DNA of 64,000 nucleotides from the NCBI GenBank assembly GCA_013396915.1, contig VWZL01001368.1, forward strand, positions 924,745 to 988,744, in the 5' to 3' direction. Below are positions 23,091-36,600 of the stretch, piece by piece. The notes under the pieces are model-generated. The model did no database searches and was not told the DNA's origin. It worked only from the letters and a program-made list of their open reading frames with translations. This DNA comes from Stercorarius parasiticus. Taxonomy: Eukaryota; Chordata; Aves; Charadriiformes; Stercorariidae. A program made the translations under genes and the position numbers. Position 1 is the first letter of the stretch. Each line of letters begins with the position of its first letter.

Positions 23091-26000
23091 CTGGAGAGTC
23101 CCCAGGTCAGGCAGCTGTGTGATCAGGAAAGGAAAGAGGGCCTCAGGCCTGGCCGAGGCCTGTTGTGAAGACACAAGGGCTCGCAAGAGAGTAGCTTTCT
23201 TCCTTTTTATACTCTGGCGTGTGAAGGTAGAGTGAAAGTTAAGTACCACTCAAAACTCCACCTGTTTCCCTTATATGTACCTCCCCTTGATCAATTTTCT
23301 TTAACACAGGGGTGAAGTGCTGTGTGTTTCAACTTTGCCTGTGTTGTCTTACATGATGGAAGCTGCCCAGTCCACACACAGAGCTTCCTGGAACACAAAT
23401 AGGAGGAATGCTCTAATAAAGAGAATTAAGCTGAGGCTGCTTTAGGCAGAAATGAGAGCATCTGTTGGCATAGTAGAGTATGACTTTAAAGTCTTTGCAT
23501 TGCACTGAAAGCTATAATTTATATAAAGTAGTTTTCCCAAGGGCTGTCAACAACAGGTTCTGTGAGTTACGCTTTTTTCAGGTGGTTTAGTTGGGGTGTG
23601 TGACTGGTAGTGCAGTTAGCGATGGCAGTTCTTGAGATGATACAAACTTTATGTATGTAGCTGGCTTTATGCAATATCAGGGAAACCTTAAAAGCGTAAC
23701 AAATGACACATGCAGTACAGATAATGATAAAATTTTCAGGTGCTCTTTACTGACATATTGACGATTAAAGTGTAATAATGAAGCCAAATCTTAAAGGAGA
23801 TCAGTAATATGTTAACATGCGTGCACTGCATAGTCATGTTTCCATTCAAAAATAGTGCCTTCAAAAATAGTCTTTGTTTACTTTTTTTACAATGCAATCT
23901 TACACGAATCTCATAGTTGGTGGAAGGGGGTCATTATGAACTTTGTACACTTTCTTCAACCGAGCAGCAATGGCTCTCCCAGTGTGGAAGCCTACAGATC
24001 GCTCAGCCTCTGTACCTGTTGAAACCTATGGGGTTTCTGCTGCGGATTCTGGAGGGATATTTTATGTCGCTGATGTCTAGACATTTCCCTTCAGAAAATC
24101 ACTCTTTGGATGTCCAATTAAGTGTTTTTTAAAAGCCTGCCCTAAATTAACTGAGCAGAAGAATATGCAGGAATCCTTTTGTCTCTAGTTTTAGTCAGAA
24201 CTGTTTCATGTCAGGATCTGTGGGCAGGAACAGTCTCACAGGCTCCATCCTTGGTGTTAAGTAAGAAGCCTGACATAAAGAAGGTACGAGTTTGCATCCA
24301 GTCACATTTTCCTTTCTGCAGACCTTGTGAGTAGTTCAGGAGCATTGACCTGATGGTGATGCTCTCTAAGACTCGAAAGACATCGTATGTCTGTAGCTTT
24401 GCCTAGGACTAAGGTAATGTGTATGTGTGTACTTTTACGAGTATGCACATGCGTTGTTTTGCCTGGGAGGGCGATAGAGGCAATCACGAAGGGAGGAAGT
24501 CTCGTAAACCATGAGTCCCCATTTTCTTCAGCATGGGCAACCAGAATCGCAGTCCATGAGGTCATGAATAGGTTCAGGTAGAGGGATTTTTTAAACATCA
24601 CGTTTCTTCTGAGGTATGTGAATTGTTCCCTTCTCTTCTGAAGATGCTGTTGTTAAGAGACTATAGTGCTTTGAAATTTATGGTGCTACTGTCACCTTTG
24701 AGATTAAAATCTTAAGTTACCCTTTAAAATCTCATCGGGAAATTCAAAAGACAGTTCATATTTAGTATTCTATTAATTACATGTTATTAGTATTCCATGC
24801 TCATTTTATGCTTGTAGACTTCCATATTTTGAAATGAACAGAAAACTTAAACATAGTAAGCTTTTTTTTCCAAAATGTCTGACTTAACCTTTATGCAGTC
24901 AATACTTCACATAGCTTTCCATTTTTTCCAGAGATGGATCTGCTTTAAATTTTATGAAACGTTTGTTGTTTTTCTTTAATATCTCCTCTTAGAATTCACT
25001 TAGTAGTGGCATTTCCTTTTCTACACTCAACAGGAGTTAGTGAACTAGCTAGTAGCAGTAGCTAGTTAGTGGTGACGGGTTGAAAATTTATTACAGAAAG
25101 TTAAAAAATATCTTGTGAAATGGTGTAATCATGATTTCTGTGTTTCTGTGCATCTGCCAGCAGCTAAAATTACATCAGGTGAAGAAAGCTGGTAAAGGGA
25201 GTGGTTGTCCCCATTTTCAAGGCAGTATTACTACATTCATTAACATGTTGATAGCACCAAAAGATAATTTTTTCTGTGGTAGAGAGATATTTGTTATCTG
25301 GAAAAAAAATACTGAGAATAGATTGACTGTTTCTTTAAGGAAAGTTCAGTGAGAAAAAGCTGTTGGCACCAGTGATGGTAAATAGAAAGGGTTTTTTTAA
25401 GGTATCTTTGGCACCAAAGAGTTTCTCTTACACTTGCACAGGTAGGGCTACTTTACTTTCCCACAGGCCTATAATATGAATAATCACGTTTTGATTTTTT
25501 TTTTTAAACATTTATTGAAGGCCATCAATTTTGTATTACATAATAATAGATTTCCTAGATTTCAAACGTGGAAAAATGTCAGCGTTACTGATGGCCTGCA
25601 TTATATTGTAGTGAAATTTAATATTATAAAATAAATCCATCCAAAAGAGTCTTACCATTGAATTATTTTGTTCTGTCACTGGATACTGCAGATCATTATG
25701 TCAGTTCAGCTTTCTTCTGAGTGCTGCAGATTAAACATAGCATTAAATAAATTCCACACTCAAACTGTTTTACAATGTCAAAGTTACAGGGCCTCCCTTA
25801 AACACAGTGTTTTAAAGAGGTGTTTTTTGTTTTTTTTTTATTTTGAAGATAGAATGCACTGTGTGCTACTGCTTTACTACTAAATGTGAGTCCTTAAAGA
25901 CCACTAATGTCACTTTTGCTAGTGCACGTGTACTTGCTCTAGGAAACTCTTTGTCCCTTAGGATATTTTTAGCTCTATTCTGAGGTGAATCTCTGATCTT

Positions 26001-27584
26001 TCCCTCGTGATTTTGATAACAATACTTCATAAAGTAATTCTCTCCCTTTTTAGCAATTTTTCTGGTTTAAGATCATCATCTAGCTCCAGAACCTAATTGT
26101 ACGATGATGTATCATTAGAAACAAATACCCTGTAAATCAGACATTGATATTCCGACATCTGGTGGTGTATCCATTATCATCAAGCTTTAGGAGTTCCAGA
26201 AAAGTACTTACAGGGACCACGCATGCAGGTTCCTGCCACAGCTTGCTTTCAGAAATATGTTCAAGACTCAGCAGTTTTCAGTGGAATCTGTTCTTCTGGC
26301 TAAGCATAGGGGCCTTCACTATATGGCACCATTTCTCAGGTTTACCCAGAAATTGTTTCATATGATCTGTTTACATAAATTCTTTAGGGCTTATTAGTCA
26401 AATTCAACTACCACTACTGCTGGTCCAAAAAGTCAGGGGGTAGGGAAAGCAGCCCTTACTCACTGCTTTTATGCTCTTTTACAAAGTCAGAGGCTGATAA
26501 TCAGCCTCAAAGAGTCCTGTTCTTCTAAACATACAGAATGCAACAGGCATGTTTGGAGACAAGCTATTGTGTATCTGTAGGATAGGTTGTTTAACTTGTC
26601 TAAAGCTATATTCGATTACATTCGTTTTAACCAAAATCTCACTTTTTAGGGAAGTGAATCTGAGGAAAAGAACAATGGATGATGCTAACAGGAGAAAATG
26701 GTTATAGCAATTTCCTTTGTGTCACAGCTCTTCTTAAGTTGCAGACTTGTAGCAATTTGCAGAAGCGATTGTGGTGATCCTTGAACTTTTTAAAAATCAA
26801 ATATCAAAAGCTCCATGCAAAAGGTTTTTCTTTTATGCAGTATCTGCCTAATCACTGATTACCATCCAGATTGTATATTAAATAAAGTAATCTCTTCTCA
26901 AATTTCATAGAACACTAGTTTGCTTAAAACAGGTATTTTTTCCCAGTAAGTTCTTCGGGTCATTTGTAACTATTTGCTTTACATAATGCTGGGTTCAATC
27001 TATAGGTACTTAATATTTGACTTCTGCTCTTGTAAACATTAGCAACTCTTCCTCAGCCTCTAATTCCCTGTTTTGTTGTTCAGCTTTTGAGTTGACTTAG
27101 GCAGCTATTGAAAAATAGTATGAGGAGCTTTTCTGTAGTTATGTGCCACAGTGATGCAAACAAGTATTTTGGAGAAGACAGGGATTTTTTTTCTTATCCT
27201 GGTAAATCATCACTCATAATTAAAAGTATAATAATGTTTTCTGAGGAAGATGCAGGTGAGGAGTAGCAATTAATCATTAATAATCAGCTTCAAAGCTCTG
27301 CTACGTTAGAAGGAAACTATTTTTTCTTAGTTTGAATTAGTCTATTAAATGTTTCTTTACCTGATGGTTTTCTTCCAAAGGGATCACCCAGGACATCTAC
27401 TCCATTTGGTACAGCGCATGGCAGAGAGAAAAGAGTGTCTAATGATGTGGAAAACTATTACAGACCTTCAATGCTTGAGGACCCATGGGCTGGCCTAGAG
27501 CCAGTTTCTGTTACAGACATAAACCAACAGTACAGCAGTGAGCAAACAACATATACTGGTAAAAAAGGGAGGTATTTCAGCTAA
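22642..27584 (+). CDS. MPLKIP: MPLKIP (TTDN1), M-phase-specific PLK1-interacting protein
   Basis: Complete two-exon gene, 345 + 204 coding bases, 182 codons (human about 179). Exon 1 begins [16 protein letters not shown] and is a Gly/Pro/Ser/Arg-rich disordered region with SP sites and the block [12 protein letters not shown], then [10 protein letters not shown]. Exon 2 holds the conserved C-terminus: [38 protein letters not shown] and the ending TGKKGRYFS. The protein is a nuclear phosphoprotein that binds PLK1 in mitosis and has been linked to DBR1 lariat debranching; human loss causes non-photosensitive trichothiodystrophy. The splice is CCAG|GTATGG to TTCCAAAG|GGATC, phase 0. The ATG at 22642 is the first in-frame ATG, has G at -3 and matches the family start. 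The gene is divergent from SUGCT and convergent with CDK13. Confidence 0.96.
22987..27380. other. MPLKIP intron 1
   Basis: 4.4-kb single intron. Its start is still GC-rich, the rest AT-rich. An inverted repeat lies at 25043-25067 (arms AACTAGCTA and TAGCTAGTT). No transposon or extra exon was recognised. Confidence 0.75.
27381..27584 (+). CDS. MPLKIP: MPLKIP coding exon 2 (terminal)
   Basis: 67 codons plus TAA (27582-27584), reading [18 protein letters not shown] through [16 protein letters not shown] to GRYFS. This is the most conserved part of the protein. The acceptor is tcttccaaag after a T-rich tract. Confidence 0.96.
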   Translation, partial: GSPRTSTPFGTAHGREKRVSNDVENYYRPSMLEDPWAGLEPVSVTDINQQYSSEQTTYTGKKGRYFS

Positions 27585-28010
27585 CACTTTTAAAGGCCAA
27601 ATAACTTCATCTTGTCAGGAAAACTTTGGGACAAAATCTTTACACTTACACAAGATGAACAATAATCAAGACCTTAGATAATGCTTTTATTTGATCACGT
27701 CCACCCTTTTATCCTACTTTTTTTTTTATTGCATTGGATATTTTTATGTATGGGAGGGAAAAGGAGTGGTAGGAAAACTTACGTTTCTGGCTACGTTGGA
27801 AGTGCCTACCAGCTTTTGAAGAACAAAGTGTTCTTTAATCACCAGCGACTGATTTGTGACTGTTAAAACAGGTTTCCGTATATTTACCTCTTCCATGCCA
27901 GATTGTTAGCCTTTTATTGTAAACTCCTATAGGAAATGGTATTTTTTTATGTTTCAACATTTTTAGAATGAAGTAACTTGGAAATAAAATAAAGTTTTGT
28001 AAATCCTTGT
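27585..28010 (+). other. MPLKIP: MPLKIP 3' UTR
   Basis: AT-rich sequence following the stop, ending near the first poly(A) signals. The end is inferred. Confidence 0.6.
27983..27993 (+). terminator. MPLKIP poly(A) signals (two overlapping AATAAA)
   Basis: AATAAA at 27983-27988 and again at 27988-27993, about 400 bases after the stop. They are followed by a GT-rich stretch (ttttgtaaatccttgttttg) suitable for cleavage-factor binding. Confidence 0.7.
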
Positions 28011-31000
28011 TTTGTAATGTGTAAAGATTATTTTAGGACTTTTGTTAAGGTGTATGCATTAACACAAATAGTACTAGCAAAATTAGGTGACTTCTGTAAA
28101 TGTGTTTGTATGCTGTAGTTAACCTCTGATTTTGTGCGTAGTATATTTTGTTAATTGTAGTGTAACATGAAGTTGAAACGTGACTTTTAGCCATCTCAGG
28201 AAACAAATGTGTTGTCTTTGGAAAGTTTAATTTGTTGAACCAACTCTTGAGTCATAAACACAAGTATGTAATCGTTTGCTTCTGTATTTAAAAAAAAATT
28301 TTTGGGGGAAAAAACTAGACAATTTTGGATTATAGTAACAAGTCTGTTCAGTGTCAATTTAAGTTGAAGGAACACATAAAATATCAAGATTAAATAAATG
28401 CAAATGTTCTTTGTGGATTCACCTGTTAGAATAGCATAGAATTGAATGAAAGTTTGTTATACAGTTGACATTAGTACATGTATAGCATTTTTTTATCTGT
28501 ACAAGACTTTTCAAATTTTTAAATTATTTTTTATTTTTACCTAGGGAAGTCTTGTTTTGTGTGCATGCATACTATATTTTTATACTGAAGAGGAAAGCAA
28601 TGAGGTTTTCTTAGAGGTTGTCTATATGTGGAAGATCCATTCTAAAATCTAGTAGTGAATATTGTAATCTAGAATAAATAAGTAATAGTTCCAGCTGCAG
28701 GCACGCTCTTAACGTGCCATGTTAAGCATGCAGTAGATATGTAAATTTTTGTTGAACCTACCATTGTTTGGTTGTTGATCTTGGCCTTTAAGCAGTAGGT
28801 AGAGGGTGAAAACTTAGTTAAAAATAAATAAAAGCATTAGTTCAGTTTTCCAAACATATGTTTCCTTTTAAGCTTCTTATATACTGCACAGAAAACATTT
28901 TTGTAGTCCTGAAGCATGGTTAGGTAGAAAAGCACAGGGAATCACATTAGACTGTTCTTAGTAATTTGTCTTTCGCTGAGGTAGAATAGTCCTATATACT
29001 ACTTTATCTGTTTCAGCATAAAGTCTCTTGGCTTAATACTGCCTTCAGGAACAACTTCAAGCTGGAAGAGGGGTTAACACGTTGAAATGTGCTAGCTGAG
29101 TAACTTACACTTTTGTGATCATAATCCAGTCACTTGTGTCTTCCCCCAGTTGACCTTACTGTTTTGGTAGTATATCCAAAAAGGCTGCTCAGAGAACTGA
29201 GAACATAATGCCCGCTTGATATCAAGAATGGTTCAATCTTCATCCCAGAATCAAAACTGTGCTTGAATGGCAGCTATCAGTATCGTTATCTGTGATGCGT
29301 ACCAGCAAAACTGAGATGACTTGACAAGCTGTAGATAGTCTTTAGAATTTATAAATCAATTAACGTCTTTGTGAAAAGTGAAGTATAAAGTNTTGTCAGG
29401 TGCTATAAAGCTCACAAAAAAACCCACTGCAGTTTACTTTTTGCAATGTTTGATGATCTTGAGGAAAGAGATTTGATGTTATTTAAGAGATGGAAGTTAT
29501 GAAGAGTTCCCAGCTAGACATGAGAAGAAACTGGGTTTGGAAGGAAGAAAGGAAAGGAAAAGGATTTAAGAGGTGTGACTGTTAATACAGTTGACCCAGG
29601 GATGAAAAGGCAGCCTCCTCTGGTAATAACTTTAACTCCTGTAACTGAGTGTCAGACATCAACGAAGGTAAAGGTTTCAGAAAGAGAATAGAGGAAATAA
29701 TCTTGAAGCATTGTTTAATCAATACAGGCTTTTCACAATGCCATCTGTTAAACTGCTGCTCCAGTGCACTTCAGGATATGACCCAACAATTCTAAGTACA
29801 TCATACTGCTAAAGACTCCAATAATTTGGTCAAGAATCAGCAAGGAGTTAAAATGTAGATGTAATAAACTTACTAACCTCATCGTACTGCACCAGAAACT
29901 TAAAAATGATTCACCTTTCTGTCTCGTAGGAGAAATTCTGCAATTACAGTAAAATTTCAAAGTGTTGCTGAATAGCTGTAAAATGCATGAACACATGTTC
30001 AGATCTATAAATATAATGTACTTAAAGCCAATTTAAGCTTTGCCTTTTTTGCTATGATATCCGGGAAGCTTAAGCGCTTACTTCCTTACCAATTTTTCTC
30101 CTTTGTTCCATGTGGCAAACGTTCTTTTTCCGCACATGTTTCTAATGGAGATAGGATATATCACTTCCTCATTTGTTAATGAAGCCACTTGGTAGTATGG
30201 CTCTGGAAATAGCATTTGGTGATAAAAAGTATGGCACAAATACATCCTTCCTTGATGAGCCCATGAAGTAAAATAGTGCCTGTGTCTTGTTAACGAAGGG
30301 ATTCTTCTGTAATGAACACACTAAGAGTATGGGCATCGTTCTTTCTTCAGCAGGCTTCTTAAGAGTTTAAGGTAAGTCATTGAGCTGCTTTTTCAGAAGT
30401 TTGGGTTGACATACTTCATGTCCATTCTGTTTTGTTTGTATTGTGCTTGTGCGTCAAGTCCATCTGACTTTCCCTTCAGTTGTTGTAAAGGAGTGGTATA
30501 ACTCATGACTGATTCTCTTCTAGCAAAAAATTAATTTCATTTGTTGCTGTTTGCTACTGTCTTTAACAGTGAACTGCATTGCTATTATGTTGTGCTAATA
30601 CCACAGTAAGATAACTTAAATCCGCTGAGTATGAGTCTGTGTAATACAGCAACACACCGGGTGGGGTGTCACCCCAAGTTGTGTACTGTATGTAGTACTT
30701 CAAAGGCAGTTCAGGTTTGAGTTTTCTCTGTGACTTTATAATACAGAATATTCATTCTTCTCTGGCACTTCAGACACACTATTTTACATTGAAATTGTAA
30801 AACAAATTAGGATTTTAAAATGCCAATTACAAGAGGAATTTAAAAATTCAAGCTACTTCTCTTTAGAGTAAGGCAGTGAGATGTAGCATTTTTCTAATGT
30901 CAAAACTGGGAATAGTTTGCAGGGGAAATGCTTCTGGTCAACAGAACGGGTAATGACTTTTACAGTCAGGTTGTTTTTCTTTTCCTCTTAAGGATATCTT

Positions 31001-32438
31001 TATGGGCTCTTCACTTTATAAAAGTGTGTTAATTAGACATCTGAAACATGTTATATGGAAAGTGTACAAGAAGCTATTCAGCTCCTTTCTAAAGAAAAGT
31101 TTTTATAGTCTGTTTGTGTTTCAAGTTGTGCTGCAACCAAGATCCGTAAGTATCTAACATTACAATTTGAAAATTGTCATCCATTTGTCTGTCAGTGCTT
31201 TTTACCAACTCTGCAATAAACTGCTCTGTTTACCAATTGCTCTGAATTCAGATTCATACATGTGCTTTGTTACATGAACCAAGACTGTCTTGCAATGAAT
31301 TAAACTTCTTTTTACAACATGTTCCTAAATTCTCAAGAGTAAAGACTTTGTTCTCCTTTCCCCAAACCTTGGTGCTTGCCTTTCTCCCATCTTGCTTGTA
31401 CTAGCAGAGAAAAGGGAGGATTTGCCTCCACTGATTGGTGAAGAATCATGTAATGATTTTCACATCTCAGACTTTCAGAAGCTTGTGTACCAATTAACAT
31501 AGGTAACTAGTTAAACTTTTTTATCATTTGAGTTCACTCAAACAACTTCTTGCACCACAAGAAAGGAAAGAAATCACCAAGTTGTGTTAACAGTAGTATA
31601 GTTCCAGCATTCAGTGATTAGTTCACAATCTAATTCTTTGCCTACAGTAACTTTTTGTCAATGTCCACTAGGCACAAATTGAATCGGTATAATTTTCTGC
31701 CATTTTCACTAAAATATGTGCTTTGCTGACTTACAGTTTAAGAACACTTTCTCAACCTGGACTTCTAAATTTACCTTTAAAAAACTACTAAATCTTGATT
31801 GTTAGACCTCAAGTCTAGACCTTACCTTTAAAGCATTTTAGATCTGGCTGAAAGAGCTTTATCTTGTCCTCATTACTTCCTTGATGACAGTAGGAAATAT
31901 TTGAGTACTGGGGTGAACACAGTTGGGTAGATATTCAGTGTCACAACAGGGTCATCAAATAACCCTTCCTCCTCTCCTAGAGGTTGCTCCTGATTTCTTG
32001 TTGTACCAGTGCAGTGGGGCCCAGGAGGTGTTTTGAGCCAAAAGCCCTGCATTTCGTTTCACCAGCTGTATGTGGGTTGTAGCATTTTAAATCCTATCAG
32101 TGGTTTGCTTAGTGCATATCCTGGATTTAAAATTTTACCAGCATTATAAATTCTAATTTGTAGTTTTAACTGGAAAACTTGAACGTTCTCTTCTTCTGCA
32201 GTAAAATCACAAGTGAATTCCACTGTGCTTTGCTCACTGATCTGTGGCTGTTGCAGGTTCCTTTTCTGAACTATAAATATAAACGTTTGTATACAAGAAA
32301 GTAATTTCTGTGGCTAAAAAGGGGTCATAGCAGTATAATTTCAGAGGGAAATTTTTAATATTGCTGACACTATTGCTATTAAAATAAGAGCTTCTCTGTC
32401 CCCCTTTAACAGGACAGAAATAAAGCAAAAAATTAAGT
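28011..32438. other. Intergenic, MPLKIP to CDK13 (part 1)
   Basis: AT-rich, no gene seen on either strand; short open frames are scattered at chance level. One ambiguous base lies at 29392. A possible old sauropsid repeat relic lies at about 31978-32030 (gaggttgctcctgatt...taccagtgcagtgggg). Confidence 0.65.
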
Positions 32439-32549
32439 AGTTGGGATGCTGAGCTGGAAACTGATCTGCGCAGTGTGAGATGGACTACATGAGTAGGGAC
32501 ATCATTACAATTCAGCGTAACCTGTGTTAGCCCATTTCCATATTGCAGG
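32439..32549. repeat. Unidentified repeated segment, copy A
   Basis: About 110 bases matching copy B (33563-33672) at roughly 80% by eye, in the same orientation. Shared phrases include tctgcgcagtg, agatggactacatg, tagggacatcatt and ttagcccatttcca. Similarity may fade on for about 60 bases. It is not CR1, MIR or the LTR seen elsewhere here. Confidence 0.75.
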
Positions 32550-33214
32550 TTTTTAACGAAGAGCTGAAAAAATACCATCCCACTCCCTAATAAGACAGGA
32601 AAAATTACCTGACACACAAAAGAATTAGTCTTACACGGCCTCACAAACTCTGAGACCGGTCTTCTTATTTTTCTTCTGGAGAAGCACTGACTTGTTACTG
32701 GTAACTTCAAGGCTTCCCGTGACGTGAACTTCAGTTAAAGTCATCAAATCACCATTTGACCTGTTCTCTGGCAAAAATGAAAAGACTTTTACATAGAATA
32801 TTGGACATACTCAGTTTCACAAAACTAGGCCGTACTGTTCACTGGATGTGGAAAGCCTTTGACATTAGATTAGCATGTATTTATTTCTTAAATTTTTTGA
32901 GTAAAGTATTCCTGCATTTTGATTCGAAATGTCAGTATTTTTTAGCAGTAAAAAAGTTGTACCTTCAAGTTTTACTAGGGAAGTAATTTTCAAATATTAA
33001 AATTAATTCCCAAAATTGCTTATTCTGAGTATTCATTTTTTTCCAGGTAACAGCGACAGGATTGTGGAGGATGTATTACATTTATACTTCTTTTTTCCCT
33101 GCAAAAGAAAGAAAATAAGTTTAAATTAATTTCATTCAAATGTCAATCTTAATTCAAGTAGTGGTGGTGGTTGCATAGATTAGTTCAAAAGAATCTGAGG
33201 CTCCTTCCTTTCTT

Positions 33215-33497
33215 AGAATCATGGAATGGTTCGGGTTGGAAGGGACCTTAAAGATCATCTAGTTCCAACCCCCCCCCGCCCCCGCCATGGGCAGGGAGAC
33301 CTCCCACTATACCAGGCTGCTCAAAGCCCCGTCCAGCCTGGCCTTGAACATGTCCATGGAAGGGGCATCCACAACTTCCCTGGGCAACCTGTTCCAGTGT
33401 CTCACCACCCTCACAGTAAAGAATTTCTTCCTAATATCTAATCTAAATTTCCCCTCTTTCAGTTTAAAATCATTACCCCTCGTCCTTTCTTACTTGA
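33215..33497 (-). mobile_element. CR1 LINE 3' end fragment
   Basis: Reads on the plus strand as the reverse complement of a CR1 tail: agaatcatggaatggttcgg, gttggaagggaccttaaaga, a C-rich stretch, catgggcagggagacctccc, then the antisense of the ORF2 end. About 280 bases remain. It has several differences from the copies at 43.7 and 57.9 kb, which suggests moderate age. Confidence 0.93.
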
Positions 33498-33562
33498 AAG
33501 AGCTTACATATTCCAAACCAGCCAGCGCAGTTCACCCAGGTGTGCTGGGTCAGCGGTTTTGC

Positions 33563-33672
33563 AGTTGAGATGCTGGGATGGAAATGACAGTCTGCGCAGT
33601 GCCAGATGGACTACATGTAGGGACATCATTGCAATTCAATGTCACCTGAATTAGCCCATTTCCAGATTGCAG
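33563..33672. repeat. Unidentified repeated segment, copy B
   Basis: Partner of copy A 1.12 kb to the left. It begins shortly after the CR1 fragment at 33215-33497. Shared features are listed under copy A. Confidence 0.75.
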
Positions 33673-36600
33673 CTAGAATGGGGCTTTAACAAGGACAAAA
33701 CAAGACCCCTTCCCTCCCACACACATAAACAGACCTCAAGGGATTTTTCGTTTTCTAAGCCTACAGTGAGCTGTTGTGTTATTAGGGTCAAGGATACCAG
33801 AATTTAAATTGTTCTTTCATTTATTCATTAGTGATAGTGTCGTAGGAGGCAAAGAATTTGACGTCGCATCAAGATGAAATTTTTAACACAATTATTTTAA
33901 AATGGGCTGCACCAAAAATCTGTGTGTACTACCCTGCTTTTATGGGCAGCAGTAATGACGCTGTATTAACATACACTTAAACCTTGTGGTATCCATATGT
34001 ATTTTGCCACAATCTAATTGCTGTGTAGTCAAGATAGAGTTAAAAGCTGTTAGTGTAGAGTCAGCAAGTGTTTGCTTTGGGTTAAGTCTTTGTAGTTTGC
34101 ATGAGGAAATTCCTAAGAGTTCAAACTGCTGACCATGATGTTGATGCAACTATTAGTATAAATACTAATAAACGGAAGAGCAAAACCTCTTTCACACTAA
34201 TGCAAATCATTCCCTTTTCAAGCATCACACCAGCTAATGCTGAAAGAAGGGAAGAGGAATCAAGCTAATTGACAGCTTCTGTGGACAACTACACAGTGTA
34301 AACCACAAATAACAGAGCAAACATAAGCTTTAAAAACCACTGATTGCCAACTGGGGAGTGTTATCAAGAGTAATTGGATTCTAAGTAGTAGTTGCACAGC
34401 ACTTGTAAAGTCAAACCACTACCTCCTGTGGCTTAATGAAGATTTTTAGGTTAATGCAAAATAAGGCTTTGAGCTGTATTCCCTTAACAGATGTTGGGAA
34501 TTAACATGTTACTATTCCTACAGCTGAGTTTGCAGAAGAGGATAAGTATCTTCACCACTTGTCTGTGAAGTCCTGCATCTTTGCATAACTCTAGCATCTT
34601 TGTGTGAGTCTCGTCTCATCATTTTGTTTTTTTTTTAAGCTAAGATAAAACCTTGCATTTGAAAGTCCTGGGAATTGTCAAAAGGGTGAAAGGGAGAATT
34701 AACACCTGCAAATGATCCAAGTGGGTTGGTGACTGTAAGAAGGCACCAAGGGTCCATCCATTGATTACCTGCCATTCCGCTTTCCTAAAGCTATTTCCTT
34801 TGTCTGTAAATTTTTAATAGCCTCCTGGTTGCTATGACAATTAAATTACACGAAGGAAAATTATTTGGTTGTTCATTTCCAGATGTTAAGAGAGCAGTGT
34901 GTGCACTGTGGACAACAGGTTGAGAAACTGCTATAGGTGTTTTCAAATGAACGAACTGCCAGATTGCATCCCTGTTGAAACTGAAGACAGCTTACACTAC
35001 CAACAGTGTTCCTGTGCTTTGAATAGCCTTTAAAATAAAGTTCCAAGTGTGTACAAAGCTTGCATAAAGAACCTTTAAATCCCTTGTTTGCAGAGTATCT
35101 GTTGCATCTGGCTGCGTTTTTCTGACAACATTTAATTTCCTCTCAGAATAATCGCTGGATGTTTTATACATTGACTCTCCTGTAGCCCGTCATCCTCACT
35201 GCTGTAAGGTGAGGCAGAAATAGTTATCATCTACACTTTGTGAATACACAACTGGTAATAGCCCAGTTTAATTTCGCTCTGCTATTGGCTCGCCCCAGTA
35301 AGCAGGTGACAGAACTCTCTTTTCATTAACCAAATCTCTATCATTGATCTTCTTACAGCTTGAAAGTAGTAGATTCTAAGACATTCATAAGCACATCCAC
35401 AAGGCCTGGTGTACTTTATATGTCAGGCAAATGGTTTAAAAAGACTACCAAAGGCAGGTTGTTGTGGTTTCTTTACACCCTCCCCCTTGATACAGAGAAG
35501 ATAACTTATGTAGTTGTATCAGAATTTTTTCTCTCCAGTGAGTCTCTTTGTGCCCCCCCCCTTTTTTTTTTCTCTCAGAACTGGCTGTGCACCAGCTATA
35601 CGTTAAAGCTTTTATGCTTAGGTTTTTCAATGGAAATAAGCCTGCCTTTCCTGCCCCTTCCATTCCAATAGGCCTTTCAGGGCTCTGCTACTAATAGTTG
35701 CCTGCTGGAGGGTTTGGTGGAACGGGTGCCGCTCAACCACCCAGCATACCCAGTCCACTAAAGGTCCGGTTGGTTTACGTTGCTGGAGATGATGGAACTA
35801 TGTCAACAAGTGAAGTGCACACAAACCCTCCCCACTCCTCTGAATGAGCCCAAGCTGGTTGAGTGGTGGATTTCGTTGTCAGATGTGCAGTGTGGACTGT
35901 ACAATGCCCCTACCATAGCGGCCACCCTTTTCCCTCTAGATTAAGCAGAAGTTCCCTTCTGAACACGCAGAGAAGCGGTGCTCAAATCTGTGCTAAGCAT
36001 TGCATAGAGATGCAATGCAGTGTCACTCTGAGAAGACAACAGAAGAGGGCGTGGGAAAACAGTGTCATCTGGATACCAGTTCTTCCTGGTAGCTTCCCTA
36101 CACAACCATCTCTTAAATAATACTCATATTTCCACTCAGCATATCCTTGTTGATAGCACACCAAGTTGGAGGGAGGAAAACTACTTCATGAAAGCATAAG
36201 ATCAGGTACTCCCCCTTCAGCAGCCACAGAACGTATTGCTGTTTTTCAATCCATGAATGACAAGAAGGCAGATGTGTGTTTCAGAGAGAAGTGAGTTTTA
36301 CGAGCAGCAAAAACGAAAAGCCTGAGTGCATAGGGACTGTTCCTGTTCAGTATACTCAATAATTTACTGTCAACTAAAAAAGATAGTTCAGCTTCAGTCC
36401 TACCCCAGTTACTTCAGTGCTAAATTCTACTTCAGAATCTTTTAAACAGCCAGAAGATCTGCTATGGAGCAACTGTCTCAGTCTTGCAACCTTTCCAATG
36501 AGCAGAAGGAAAAAAGCAAAGTTCTGGTGTCATTCTAACTGTATTGATGTATCAGCGAAAACCAGCAGAAACACATCTCATCAAAGTATGCACCTTTAGC

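Noticed and set aside
11280..26531. Shared phrase gattatcagcctcttctaaaca (11281) and gataatcagcctcaaag...cttctaaacat (26496)
   Set aside because: The similarity is too short and interrupted to call a repeat pair.
32234..32710. 158-codon minus-strand frame across repeated copy A
   Set aside because: The matching copy B does not keep the frame, and there is no family resemblance; treated as a chance frame over a non-coding repeat.
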